64,000 nucleotides of DNA from Oscillospiraceae bacterium (GCA_028720105.1 JAQYLI010000025.1:1-64000), one strand, 5' to 3'; positions 53,002 through 61,318 are shown, counted from the first letter of the stretch. Notes: generated from the letters alone by a model not told the origin. Numbers and translations are program-made.

Positions 53002-54222
53002 ATGAATATAAAAAGAGATTTTCCAAGAGTAACAGTAACCGAAAAATGCCGCAAGCGCACCTCGGGCGGTCACCCCTGGATATACGATAACGAAATAACC
53101 GACGCCGATAATATCACCGACGGCGCACTTGCCGATGTCATTTCCGAAAAAGGTCGGTATATGGGCACAGGCTTTTTCAATTCAAACTCCAAAATCCGTG
53201 TAAGGATAATTTCACGAAATGCCAATGATACCTTTGACGAAGGCTTCTGGAAACGCCGCCTGGAGTATGCCTACAGCTACAGAAAGACGGTAATGACCGG
53301 GGAGGATATGAACGCCTGCCGCCTTATTTTCGGAGAAGCGGACGGCTTTCCCGGGCTTACGGTGGACAAATTTAACGACCTGCTCTCCGTTCAGATACTC
53401 TCGCTGGGAATAGAGCAAAGACGGGATATCATTCTCCCCGCACTTATGGATATTCTCAGAGCCGACGGGGTAAAGATAAGGGGCATTTATCTCAGAAACG
53501 ATGTAAATATCCGCACCCTTGAGGGAATGAGCGAGGAAAAAGGCTGGTATTACCGCGAGGAAAACACATCTCCCCTGACCGAGATCGTTGAAAACGGCAT
53601 ACGCTACAGCGTGGATGTGGAAAACGGTCAGAAAACGGGCTTTTTCCTTGACCAGAAATATAACCGCCGTGCCGCCGCTTCTATCGCAAAGGGCAAAACC
53701 GTTATCGACTGCTGCACCCATACAGGCTCCTTTGCACTTAACTGCGCAAAAGCAGGTGCGGCTCACGTAACGGCGGTGGACGTTTCCGCACAGGCGGTGG
53801 AAATGGCTCGTTCAAATGCAGTGCTCAACGGTCTTGAGGAAAATATGACCTTTGTGCAGAGCGATGTTTTCGATTTTCTGAAAGCCCGTATCGAAGCTCA
53901 TGACAGGAGTGCGGATTACATAATCCTTGATCCTCCTGCCTTCACCAAGTCACGAAAGACCGTGGGAAACGCCCGAAACGGCTATCTTGAGCTGAACACC
54001 CTTGCAATGCGCCTGCTTCCTCGTGGGGGCTATCTTGCCACAGCCTCCTGCTCCCACTTTATGACCGAGGAGCTTTTTGCTCAGATGCTTAAAGATGCGG
54101 CAAAGGCTGCGGGAGTTGAGCTTAAACTCATAGAGCTTCGCCGCCAGGCTCCCGACCACCCTATTCTTATGTCTGTTGATGAAACTGAATATCTGAAATT
54201 TTTCCTTTTGCAAATTATTTAG
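53002..54222 (+). CDS. rlmI: RlmI-like 23S rRNA methyltransferase
   Basis: This is a class I SAM-dependent RNA methyltransferase with an N-terminal PUA domain (VTEKCRKRTSGGHPWIYDNEI and GYM-type strand, residues 8-75) and a Rossmann catalytic domain. The SAM site is VIDCCTHTGSFALNCAKAGAAHV, and the catalytic motifs are ILDPPAFTKSR and ATASCSHFM. The order and length (406 residues) fit RlmI, which makes m5C1962 in 23S rRNA. GAAAGGAT precedes the ATG. The gene lies between repeat copies B and C; copy C begins at the last base of its stop codon, so no normal terminator is attached. Confidence 0.9.
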   Translation: MNIKRDFPRVTVTEKCRKRTSGGHPWIYDNEITDADNITDGALADVISEKGRYMGTGFFNSNSKIRVRIISRNANDTFDEGFWKRRLEYAYSYRKTVMTGEDMNACRLIFGEADGFPGLTVDKFNDLLSVQILSLGIEQRRDIILPALMDILRADGVKIRGIYLRNDVNIRTLEGMSEEKGWYYREENTSPLTEIVENGIRYSVDVENGQKTGFFLDQKYNRRAAASIAKGKTVIDCCTHTGSFALNCAKAGAAHVTAVDVSAQAVEMARSNAVLNGLEENMTFVQSDVFDFLKARIEAHDRSADYIILDPPAFTKSRKTVGNARNGYLELNTLAMRLLPRGGYLATASCSHFMTEELFAQMLKDAAKAAGVELKLIELRRQAPDHPILMSVDETEYLKFFLLQII

Positions 54223-54503
54223 CGGGGGACGCCCCGCGGCGACCTCGTTGGGATATTTCGTGCAAATTATTTCATTTGTGGCACGGTAACGTTATTCTGC
54301 TTGATAAATCGGAATTTGGCGGGTGACGACCCGCGGCGAGACGTTCTGTAATTTATTCGGACATCAGACTGTCGGCTCGGTAACGATACAAATATACTGA
54401 CCGATATATTCCATTTGCGGTGCATATTATTTCTACCGTTACCGAGCCGCCTGCTTCTTGCCCACAAAAAATTATAGAACGAGTGGCTGCAGGCTCAGCC
54501 CGC
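54222..54503. repeat. Dispersed palindromic repeat, copy C (partial plus complete unit)
   Basis: A partial unit (54222-54318) begins with hairpin GCGGGGGACGCCCCGC, then CTCGTTGGGATATTTCG and CACGGTAACG. A full unit (54319-54503, 185 bp) starts with GCGGGTGACGACCCGC and ends with GCAGGCTCAGCCCGC. Its two arms are inverted copies of each other for about 65 bases, including the perfect 13-base pair CGGCTCGGTAACG (54373-54385) and CGTTACCGAGCCG (54437-54449). It separates rlmI from the convergent spoVAE. Confidence 0.85.
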
Positions 54504-54508
54504 TATGT

Positions 54509-54543
54509 AAAGCTGCCCGTTTCAAAATCGGACAGCTTTTTTC
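54509..54543 (+). terminator. Terminator between rlmI and spoVAE
   Basis: The stem AAAGCTG-CCG / CGG-CAGCTTT (one C-A mismatch) with a 9-base loop, followed by a T-run on the plus strand. It lies just past repeat copy C and touches the spoVAE stop codon. Confidence 0.75.
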
Positions 54544-54895
54544 ATTTCTCCTTTGATTTACAGCAAAGTCCCATAATAAGACCGAATATCATAGCCGCCG
54601 TAATGCCTGCGGAAGCGGCAGCCAGACCACCTGTAAATACGCCGATAAAGCCCTTGGTGTCAACAGCCTCTCTCACGCCCTCCGCAAGAGCGTTTCCGAA
54701 GCCCGTCAGAGGAACAGCCGCTCCCGCCCCCGCAAACTCGATAAGGGGACGGTATATCTTAAATGCGCCCAGCACCACTCCCGCCACCACATAGGTAACA
54801 AGAATCCTTGCAGGAGTAAGCTTTGTGTAGTCAATGAGAAGCTGACCCACAGCGCAGAGTGCGCCGCCGATGATAAACGCCCATAAATATTCCAT
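54542..54895 (-). CDS. spoVAE: Stage V sporulation protein AE (SpoVAE)
   Basis: SpoVAE is a small membrane protein of the SpoVA channel that moves dipicolinic acid into the spore. The 117-residue product has about four membrane helices and the family patterns MEYLWAFIIGGALCAVGQLLIDYT, LTPARILVTYVVAGVVLGA and a central VPLTGFGNALAEGVREAVDTKGFIGVFTGG. AGGGAGG lies before the ATG on the minus strand. It follows spoVAD by 23 bases. It resembles the short SpoVAEb form rather than a long fused AE. Confidence 0.94.
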   Translation of the reverse strand: MEYLWAFIIGGALCAVGQLLIDYTKLTPARILVTYVVAGVVLGAFKIYRPLIEFAGAGAAVPLTGFGNALAEGVREAVDTKGFIGVFTGGLAAASAGITAAMIFGLIMGLCCKSKEK

Positions 54896-54918
54896 TTTGT
54901 TTTCCTCCCTATTAAGCG

Positions 54919-55932
54919 TCAGTCTTTTGAAATATGCACAGCGTGGGATATTCCGGGAATACTCTCCCCCTGCTGGGACATTGTGGGCGACATAAGCGCA
55001 CCGGTAGCGCAGAAAAGGATATTCTTGTATTCCCCCGACCTTACCTTGTCAAGGAAATATCCGCAAAGCACTGCCGCACTGCAGCCGCAGCCCGAACCGC
55101 CTGCGTGAACGTCCTGCTTCTCATAGTCATACATCATAGTTCCGCAGTCCTTGTATCTTGAAGCAATATTCAGCCCGTCTCCCGCAAGAAGCTCGATAAG
55201 GAGCGTGCCGCCCACTCTGCCCAGGTCGCCCGTTATGATAAGGTCGAAATCCTCGGGCTTCATTCCCGTATCATTAAGATATGTTTCGATAACATATGCC
55301 GCCGCAGGAGCCATTGCCGCACCCATATTGTTTGCGTCGCAGACGCCCATATCAACTATCTTTCCTATGGTAACTCCCTTAATGTGAGGACCCTGCTTAT
55401 CGTGGGGTGTTACCACCACTGCGCCCGAAGCGGTGCAGGTCCATTGAGCGGTGGGAGTGCGAACGCCGCCATAGGACAGGGGAAATCTGAACTGCCTTTC
55501 CGCCGAGCAGAAGTGTGATGATGTGGCGGCAACCACATTTCCCCCAATGCCGCTGTCGGTCATAAGCGCCGCCAGAAGCAGGCTCTCCGCCATAGTGGAG
55601 CAGGCTCCGTAAACGCAGAGTACGGGTATCTCCAGGTCTCTCAGCCCGTAAGAGGTGGTAGTGCACTGATTTAAAAGGTCTCCCGCAAACATATAGTTTA
55701 CGTCCTCTTTTGAGATACCCCCTTTTTCGAGAGCCTTCATCACCGTAAGCCGCAGAAGTTCGCTTTCCGCCTTTTCCCAGGAGTCCTGCCCGAAATGAGT
55801 GTCCTGATAAACTTGATCGAAATGCCTGTGCAGAGGGCCGTCTCCCTCTTTTTTTCCCACAATTGCCGCATAGCTGTGTATAGTGGGCGGCATATCCATT
55901 TTAAAAGTGTTCCGTGAAATTCTCTGAGCCAT
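54919..55932 (-). CDS. spoVAD: Stage V sporulation protein AD (SpoVAD)
   Basis: SpoVAD has a thiolase-like fold and binds dipicolinic acid during its loading into the spore core. The 337-residue protein contains NYMFAGDLLNQCTTTSYGLRD, VYGACSTMAESLLLA, the SAERQFRFPLSYGGVRTPTAQWTCTASGA block and a C-terminal GASCGCSAAVLCG-like loop (here GGSGCGCSAAVLCGYFL), matching the family. GAAAGGCGG precedes the ATG. The usual partner spoVAC is not upstream; instead there is repeat copy D. SpoVAC must be encoded elsewhere if the spores are to load dipicolinic acid normally. Confidence 0.96.
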   Translation of the reverse strand: MAQRISRNTFKMDMPPTIHSYAAIVGKKEGDGPLHRHFDQVYQDTHFGQDSWEKAESELLRLTVMKALEKGGISKEDVNYMFAGDLLNQCTTTSYGLRDLEIPVLCVYGACSTMAESLLLAALMTDSGIGGNVVAATSSHFCSAERQFRFPLSYGGVRTPTAQWTCTASGAVVVTPHDKQGPHIKGVTIGKIVDMGVCDANNMGAAMAPAAAYVIETYLNDTGMKPEDFDLIITGDLGRVGGTLLIELLAGDGLNIASRYKDCGTMMYDYEKQDVHAGGSGCGCSAAVLCGYFLDKVRSGEYKNILFCATGALMSPTMSQQGESIPGISHAVHISKD

Positions 55933-55983
55933 ATTAAAACCGCCTTTCCGAAGATAGCCTCTGTTTGTAATATTTCACCTCTT

Positions 55984-56108
55984 AACGTAATTATTCGCTA
56001 AGGCTCAAAATTTCGATTTTGTTTACGGACAGCTTTCTGTATCGTTACCGAGCCGTCAGCCTGCCGCCCAAACAAATTACAGAACGAGCGGCTGCAGGCT
56101 CAGCCTGC
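55984..56108. repeat. Dispersed palindromic repeat, copy D
   Basis: The right arm (about 56041-56108) contains ATCGTTACCGAGCCG, CAAACAAATTACAGAACGAG and the end hairpin GCAGGCTCAGCCTGC (56094-56108), nearly identical to copies B and C. The left arm is only faintly recognisable from about 55984 and the left hairpin is missing. It lies between spoVAD and the alanine symporter gene. Confidence 0.75.
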
Positions 56109-56192
56109 ACAATATTTATAAATATTTAATCATTTTTTGCTCAGGATATGGTAAAATGGAAGTATAATTTTTTTGAAATTGGAGCTGATTTG

Positions 56193-57620
56193 ATGGATTT
56201 TGACAAGCTGCTCGGCAAAATAGACAATGCGGTATGGGGCGTACCCCTCATCGTCCTTATCCTGTCGGCAGGTCTCCTGCTTTCGATAAGAACGGGATTT
56301 ATTCAGATACGCCACCTGCCCAGAGCGCTCAGATACCTTTTTAAAGAGGAAGAGGACGAAGCACACGGCGAGGTATCGGGCTTTGCCTCCCTCTGCACCG
56401 CCCTTTCCGCCACAATCGGAACGGGAAATATCGTAGGCGTGGCAACGGCGGTTGGTATCCTGGCAGGCGGCCCGGGAGCGCTTTTCTGGATGTGGATAGC
56501 CGCATTTTTCGGAATGGCTACAAAGTATGCCGAGGGCTTTCTTGCAGTGAAATACCGTACCATTGACGAGGACGGTCACGTTCTCGGAGGACCTTTCTAC
56601 TACATAGAAAACGGTATGGGTCAAAAATGGAAATGGCTCGCAAAGATATTTGCATTCTTCGGTGCCTGCGTCGGTCTTATGGGTATCGGCACCTTTTCCC
56701 AGGTAAACGGCATCTCCTCGGCGGTAACGGGATTTTTTGACCCTAACTGCGAAAAAACCGTGACCATCTTAGGAAATACATATTCTGTAGTTACAGTTAT
56801 TTCGGGCGTTATGATCGCACTCTGCGCAGGACTTGTTATCATCGGCGGAATAAAGCGTATCAGCAGCGTATCACAGGTAGTAGTGCCCTTTATGGCGATA
56901 CTCTACATTCTCGCAGTCGTAACGCTCCTTATCTGCAATATCACCAAAATCCCTGCCGCTCTTGCAGAAATAATTCAGGGCGCATTCGGAATAAAGCCCA
57001 TTGCAGGCGGTATGCTCGCTTCAATGCTGATATCTATGAGAAGCGGCGTTGCAAGAGGAATTTTCTCCAACGAGTCGGGTCTTGGCTCCGCCCCCATTGC
57101 GGCTGCGGCGGCAAAGACCAAGGAGCCTGTAAGACAGGGACTTATCTCAATGACAGGCACATTCATAGACACTATCGTCATCTGCACAATGACGGGGCTT
57201 TCCATAGTAATGATGGGCTCCTGGGCAGACCCGAACCTCCAGGGCGTTCAGGTAACAACCGACGCATTCCGGAAAGGACTTCATTTTCTCCCCTCTCAGG
57301 CGGCGGCATTCATTCTGATGATATGCCTGGTGTTCTTTGCGTTCACCACCATTCTCGGCTGGAATTACTACGGCGAGCGCTGCCTTGAGTATCTCAGCGG
57401 CAAAAATAAAACGGCAGTTATGATATACCGTATACTTTACATTGCGGCAGTTTTCATCGGTCCTTATATGACCGTTTCGGCAGTATGGACGATAGCAGAC
57501 ATCTTCAACGGACTTATGGCGTTTCCCAATATAATCGCCCTCTTTGCCCTTAATGGCGTGGTGGCACATGACACCAAGGATTACTTTGCAAGACTCAAAA
57601 AAGGCGAGATAAGCGACTGA
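56193..57620 (+). CDS. Alanine/glycine:cation symporter (AGCS family)
   Basis: AGCS proteins import alanine or glycine with sodium. The protein has about eleven membrane helices and diagnostic AGCS stretches: AVWGVPLIVLILSAGLLLSIRTGF, the ALSATIGTGNIVGVATAV loop, GGPGALFWMWIAAFFGMATKYAE, and SNESGLGSAPIAAAAAKTK. I start at the ATG at 56193, nine bases after GGAG, giving about 475 residues; an ATG 45 bases earlier gives an unnatural basic extension. It has no close partner. The upstream repeat copy D may displace or supply its promoter. Confidence 0.92.
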   Translation: MDFDKLLGKIDNAVWGVPLIVLILSAGLLLSIRTGFIQIRHLPRALRYLFKEEEDEAHGEVSGFASLCTALSATIGTGNIVGVATAVGILAGGPGALFWMWIAAFFGMATKYAEGFLAVKYRTIDEDGHVLGGPFYYIENGMGQKWKWLAKIFAFFGACVGLMGIGTFSQVNGISSAVTGFFDPNCEKTVTILGNTYSVVTVISGVMIALCAGLVIIGGIKRISSVSQVVVPFMAILYILAVVTLLICNITKIPAALAEIIQGAFGIKPIAGGMLASMLISMRSGVARGIFSNESGLGSAPIAAAAAKTKEPVRQGLISMTGTFIDTIVICTMTGLSIVMMGSWADPNLQGVQVTTDAFRKGLHFLPSQAAAFILMICLVFFAFTTILGWNYYGERCLEYLSGKNKTAVMIYRILYIAAVFIGPYMTVSAVWTIADIFNGLMAFPNIIALFALNGVVAHDTKDYFARLKKGEISD

Positions 57621-57640
57621 ATATTTTCGGCGGTATAAAT

Positions 57641-57669
57641 ATTATAGCACATTTGTATCAATTTGTCAA
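57641..57669 (-). promoter_or_regulatory. Perfect sigma-A promoter with no gene downstream (orphan copy 2)
   Basis: On the minus strand TTGACA (57664-57669) and TATAAT (57641-57646), spacer 17, are part of a 29-base stretch identical to that at 37217-37245. It points into the 3' end of the symporter gene, which is on the other strand and ends 20 bases away. Only antisense RNA would result. AT-rich inverted repeats lie just upstream (57690-57720). Confidence 0.8.
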
Positions 57670-57767
57670 TACCAAATCAACACAAACGAGCCATATTTGT
57701 ACAAATTTGTATAAATGACCAAAATATCAATGTCAAAACAGCACATATATTTCAACGCAAAACACAA

Positions 57768-57806
57768 ACAGCGGCTGTGCCCGAAAAAAGCACAGCCGCT
57801 GTTTAT
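57768..57806. terminator. Bidirectional terminator
   Basis: A 13-bp perfect stem (ACAGCGGCTGTGC / GCACAGCCGCTGT) with a 9-base loop. It is followed by TTATTTT on the right and flanked by A-rich sequence on the left. It closes the broken YwqG-like gene on the minus strand. Confidence 0.85.
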
Positions 57807-57807
57807 T

Positions 57808-58170
57808 TTATCCGCAGTCCCAACTATACATTACCTTTGAAAAATCGCACCTTGCAAGGGCGTCCTTTGATATGAAGAAGTTTGCAATGCCCATATCTCC
57901 CCACATAATTTCAGAACTGCTCCCACGTTCGGAAAAGCTGTCAAGCTGAAAAAGGAGGGTGTCAGCAGAAATTCACCCTTAATGGGAAAATAACCGTCGG
58001 TGTCGGGAGCGGGAATATCCTCGGGGGGCGAAGAGCATTTCCCTGTCGCTGATGATATTCTCGTACGCGGAAGGGGTAAGTTTAATGCAGGGTCTGAGCG
58101 GCAGCTCTTTTTTACCCTTTCGGCAATAGGCATAATATCCCTTGAAACAGCTTCGCAGCGTTCTCCTTAT
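57808..58170 (-). pseudogene. Broken YwqG (DUF1963) gene
   Basis: Conserved pieces of the DUF1963/YwqG family appear in different frames on the minus strand. One frame gives KELPLRPCIKLTPSAYENII then SDREMLFAP. A second gives DTLLFQLDSFPNVG. A third gives EIMWGDMGIANFFISKDALA then RCDFSKVMYSWDCG and a stop at 57808. The pieces are in the right order for the family's C-terminal half, so there are at least two frameshifts and the N-terminal half is missing. The terminator at 57768 fits as its original end. Nothing else coding is seen between 57620 and 58260. Confidence 0.8.
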
Positions 58171-58256
58171 GCACTTTTATCGAGTGAAGCATTATCGTCG
58201 GAATGACAACAAATTTTGAGATAATATCTGCCACAGCCAAAAAAGTTACCCATTCT

Positions 58257-58293
58257 AAAAAAACGCCCCGTTTGCAAAAATGTAAACGGGGCG
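58257..58293 (-). terminator. Terminator of ilvB
   Basis: The stem CGCCCCGTTT / AAACGGGGCG with a 10-base loop, followed on the minus strand by seven T residues, 10 bases past the ilvB stop. Confidence 0.92.
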
Positions 58294-58302
58294 AAAAGTA
58301 TA

Positions 58303-59997
58303 TCAGCAGTCAACGGCTATCTCAAGGATAGGCTCTGCAACGGAGGCTCCTGCGGGAACCATAGGCAGAACGTTCACGTCCTTGTCAATAATGCAGTTGA
58401 TAAGAACGGGCTTGCCGCAGGAAACAGCGTATTCCAGCTTTTCCCTGACCTCGCTCTTCTTTGTTATTGTAACGGCTTCAATGCCGAAAGCCTTTGCAAG
58501 CATTTCAAAATCGGTGGGCTTTTCAAGGGTGGTCTGAGAGAAATGGCAGTTGTAGAAAAGTCTCTGCCACTGTCTTACCATTCCGAGAACGGTGTTGTTG
58601 AAAACAAGCTCGATAACGGGCATCTGATATTTCGCAAGTGTGGAAAGCTCGGTCATATTCATATAGAAGCTTCCGTCGCCTGCAATATTTACAACAGTCT
58701 TGTCGGGGTTGCCTACCTTAGCGCCGATAGCTGCGCCCAGACCGTAGCCCATTGTTCCGAGACCGCCCGATGTGGCAAGGCTCTTGGGATTTTTAAAGGG
58801 GAAATACTCCGCAGCCCACATCTGGTGCTGTCCGACCTCGGTGGTGATTATTGCGTCCCTGTTTGTGATGTCCGCAAGGGTCTCAAGCACATACTGAGGA
58901 AGAACGGATTCCTCGTTCATACCTACCTGCTTCAAGGGATAGCTCTTTTTCCACTCAGCTATACGAGCCATCCATTCGGGGTGCTTTATTTCCTGCTTTT
59001 CTCTGAGCTTCTTTATTATCTCGGTGAGAACAAGCTTCACATCGCCCTGAACGTGAACGTCCGCAGGAACGTTCTTGTCAAACTCGGCAGGGTCTATTTC
59101 AATATGTACTATCTTTGCATTCTTTATGTTATTGCAGAATGAAGAGGTATTGCAGGTAACACGGTCGGAAAATCTTGAGCCTAAAACAACAATAACGTCA
59201 CTGTTAATAAGCGCCTGAGCAGATGTCTTTGTGCCGTGCATACCTAGCATACCCGTATATCTGGGGCTTTCGTTGTCAAAAGAAGCCATACCCATAAGGG
59301 ACAGGCTTACGGGAGCGTCGATAAGCTCTGCAAACTCTGCAAGCTGTGTCTCAGCATTTGCAAGCACAACGCCGCCGCCTGCGAAGATAAAGGGCTTCTC
59401 TGCGGAAGCAATAACCTTTACAGCCTCTTCTATCTCGCTGTTATTTACGCTCAGGCTGTGACCCTGCAGGGGCTTAGGCTCATATTCGCACTTTGCAGCG
59501 GTGATGTCCTTAGGAATATCAATGAGAACGGGGCCCTTTCTGCCGTCGTTTGCTATAAAGAAGGCTTCTCTTATGATGTCCGCAAGGTCCTTAACTTCCT
59601 TTACGATATAGTTGTGCTTTGTGATGGGCATTGTGATGCCTGTGATGTCAACCTCCTGGAAGGAGTCAAGACCCAAGAGGCTTGTGCCAACATTTCCTGT
59701 GATGGCTACCATAGGGATACTGTCCATATTAGCGGTGGCAATGGCGGTCACAAGGTTTGTTGCGCCCGGACCCGATGTGGCAATAACAACGCCTGTTTTG
59801 CCTGTGGTACGGGAATATCCGTCAGCGGCGTGACCTGCGTTCTGCTCGTGAGATGTGAGTATATGAGTTATCCTGTCGCTGTAATCGTAAAGAGCGTCAT
59901 AAATATTAAGCACAGCACCTCCGGGATAGCCGAAAACCGTGTCAACTCCCTGCTCAAGGAGACATTCGAGAATTATCTGAGAACCGTTGAGAAGCAT
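58303..59997 (-). CDS. ilvB: Acetolactate synthase large subunit IlvB
   Basis: IlvB makes acetolactate or acetohydroxybutyrate, the first step to valine, leucine and isoleucine, using thiamine pyrophosphate. The 564-residue protein has the N-terminal VDTVFGYPGGAVLNIYDAL with the catalytic Glu in HEQNAGHAADGYSR, a middle FAD-type domain, and the TPP-binding GDGSFYMNMTELSTLAKYQ segment with NN. I start at the ATG at 59997, behind GAAAGG on the minus strand; a 22-residue upstream extension overlaps that site. No small subunit (ilvN) is next to it, and no other branched-chain gene follows. Promoter and leader are at 60000-60249. Confidence 0.96.
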   Translation of the reverse strand: MLLNGSQIILECLLEQGVDTVFGYPGGAVLNIYDALYDYSDRITHILTSHEQNAGHAADGYSRTTGKTGVVIATSGPGATNLVTAIATANMDSIPMVAITGNVGTSLLGLDSFQEVDITGITMPITKHNYIVKEVKDLADIIREAFFIANDGRKGPVLIDIPKDITAAKCEYEPKPLQGHSLSVNNSEIEEAVKVIASAEKPFIFAGGGVVLANAETQLAEFAELIDAPVSLSLMGMASFDNESPRYTGMLGMHGTKTSAQALINSDVIVVLGSRFSDRVTCNTSSFCNNIKNAKIVHIEIDPAEFDKNVPADVHVQGDVKLVLTEIIKKLREKQEIKHPEWMARIAEWKKSYPLKQVGMNEESVLPQYVLETLADITNRDAIITTEVGQHQMWAAEYFPFKNPKSLATSGGLGTMGYGLGAAIGAKVGNPDKTVVNIAGDGSFYMNMTELSTLAKYQMPVIELVFNNTVLGMVRQWQRLFYNCHFSQTTLEKPTDFEMLAKAFGIEAVTITKKSEVREKLEYAVSCGKPVLINCIIDKDVNVLPMVPAGASVAEPILEIAVDC

Positions 59998-59999
59998 TT

Positions 60000-60249
60000 T
60001 AATGATCTTTCCTTTCGTTAAGCGTCCTGTCATACTGCGCAGGACGAAGCCCGAAACGGGCATTCAAATCGTCAGAATATGGCTGCTTTGAAATAGCCTG
60101 TCTGCAATAAGCCGCAGAGGGGGTGTCCCTCAGACCGTTTCCGCAGGGTATTGCGTAAAACCCTGCGCCCGGCAGAACCGTCACAGCATATAAGCATACT
60201 TAAAGCATTATAACTAATTTATTTTAGCATATTTCGGGAAATATGTCAA
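60000..60249 (-). promoter_or_regulatory. ilvB promoter with palindrome in the spacer, and structured leader
   Basis: On the minus strand TTGACA (60244-60249) and TAAAAT (60221-60226) are 17 bases apart. The spacer contains the inverted repeat ATATTTC-GG-GAAATAT (60229-60244), which fits a repressor site; it looks like CodY's motif with one extra central base. The roughly 215-base leader holds hairpins: CGCAGGGT / ACCCTGCG (about 60137-60163), a small CCCGTTTCGGG and CGTCCTG / CAGGACG near 60030. No T-box sequence is present. Confidence 0.65.
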
Positions 60250-60373
60250 CGGTTTTGGGTGAAAAATGTATAAAAAAGTAACTTCCCAAAGCAAGTTATG
60301 CAGCAAAAAACTCTGACATTAGCTTTGGATATTTTCTAAAAATACTGCCGCAAAATTTTTTTTGAAAAAACAC

Positions 60374-60402
60374 TTGACAAACGAAAAAATATCTGCTATA
60401 AT
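60374..60402 (+). promoter_or_regulatory. Sigma-A promoter of tRNA-Ser
   Basis: TTGACA (60374-60379) and TATAAT (60397-60402) with a 17-base spacer, about 43 bases before the mature tRNA. Confidence 0.92.
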
Positions 60403-60444
60403 ATAATAGTCGTCAAGACAACCGGTTATTTTAGACATATTATG

Positions 60445-60537
60445 GAGAAGTCGCCTAGCCCGGTTTATGGCGCACGACTGGAACTCGTGTATGCGTTAAT
60501 AGCGCATCGAGGGTTCGAATCCCTCCTTCTCCGCCAG
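60445..60537 (+). tRNA. tRNA-Ser (anticodon GGA)
   Basis: The acceptor stem GGAGAAG / CTTCTCC closes a class II tRNA. The anticodon arm CACGA-CTGGAAC-TCGTG carries GGA, reading UCC and UCU. There is a long variable arm (TATGCG...CGCATC), typical of tRNA-Ser. The T arm GAGGG-TTCGAAT-CCCTC and an encoded CCA end (60535-60537) are present. Confidence 0.97.
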
Positions 60538-60540
60538 AAA

Positions 60541-60574
60541 AATCACGCTGATAATTTGTCAGCGTGATTTTTTT
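60541..60574 (+). terminator. Terminator after tRNA-Ser
   Basis: An 11-bp perfect stem AATCACGCTGA / TCAGCGTGATT, 7-base loop, followed by five or more T residues. Confidence 0.93.
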
Positions 60575-60665
60575 ATAAATATCAATGTAAGCCAAATTTC
60601 AAAGCAGAGAAATAAATACGGCTTCGGAGCAGGTTTCCGTCCCTCCGAGCCGTATATAAATATCC

Positions 60666-61241
60666 TTATTCTTTAAGATGACCCCTGCCGATGGCCCAGC
60701 CGAAAAGACAGCCGCAGCCTCCGCCAATGATGTGCGCCATCTGGGAGATGTTATCCTGCGCGAAAATGCCGTTGATTATTTCCGTGCCCAGATACAGCAC
60801 CGCCACAAAAATAAGTGTAAGGGGTATCTCCCCGCTTCTGCTGTTGGCAAAGGAGCTGAGAAGTATCATCATAAACGCCACGCCGCTGGCGCCCAGCAGT
60901 GCGATCTGAGGGAAGAATAAAACGTTTATAAGCCCCGTAACAAGAGCGGTGAAGGCTATCATTACAAGCAGCCTTTTGCCGCCGTATTTTTCCTCGAGCA
61001 TAGGCCCCACAAGGAGGATTATGGTGAAATTCCCCATAAAATGGCTCAGATCTGCGTGACCCAGAACGTGGGTGAACAGCCTTAAATAAAACAAAGGGTC
61101 GGCAAGGGAGCTTCTGTAAACCGAGAAGAGAAGCCCTGTTGAGCCTCCACCGGTGAGCATTCCCAGAATGACCGCCGCCAGTGACAGCAGAGTGAACGTG
61201 AGGATAACGGGAGAGTTGTACGTTACCTTGGGCAGCTTCAT
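60666..61241 (-). CDS. Rhomboid-family intramembrane serine protease
   Basis: Rhomboids cut transmembrane substrates within the bilayer. The 191-residue protein has six hydrophobic helices. The catalytic Ser119 is in LLGASGVAF (G-x-S-G), and the catalytic His170 is in MAHIIGG in the last helix. The conserved H-x3-N (H67-FMG-N71) lies in helix 2. AAAGGACG precedes the ATG on the minus strand. It follows the ribosomal protein cluster after a terminator, so it may have its own promoter. Substrate unknown. Confidence 0.92.
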   Translation of the reverse strand: MKLPKVTYNSPVILTFTLLSLAAVILGMLTGGGSTGLLFSVYRSSLADPLFYLRLFTHVLGHADLSHFMGNFTIILLVGPMLEEKYGGKRLLVMIAFTALVTGLINVLFFPQIALLGASGVAFMMILLSSFANSRSGEIPLTLIFVAVLYLGTEIINGIFAQDNISQMAHIIGGGCGCLFGWAIGRGHLKE

Positions 61242-61265
61242 ATTATCGTCCTTTCTTAATATGTA

Positions 61266-61301
61266 GAAAAAAGCCGTTTTTACTTTGCGGTAAAAACGGC
61301 T
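61266..61301 (-). terminator. Terminator of the rplU-prp-rpmA operon
   Basis: The 12-bp stem AGCCGTTTTTAC / GTAAAAACGGCT, 6-base loop, followed on the minus strand by a run of T residues, 18 bases past the rpmA stop. Confidence 0.92.
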
Positions 61302-61318
61302 TCAAGCTTTTGTGCAGA

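Noticed and set aside
59999-60184. Possible leader peptide before ilvB
   Set aside because: The short frames here are not rich in Leu, Val or Ile codons, so classical attenuation by translation is not supported.
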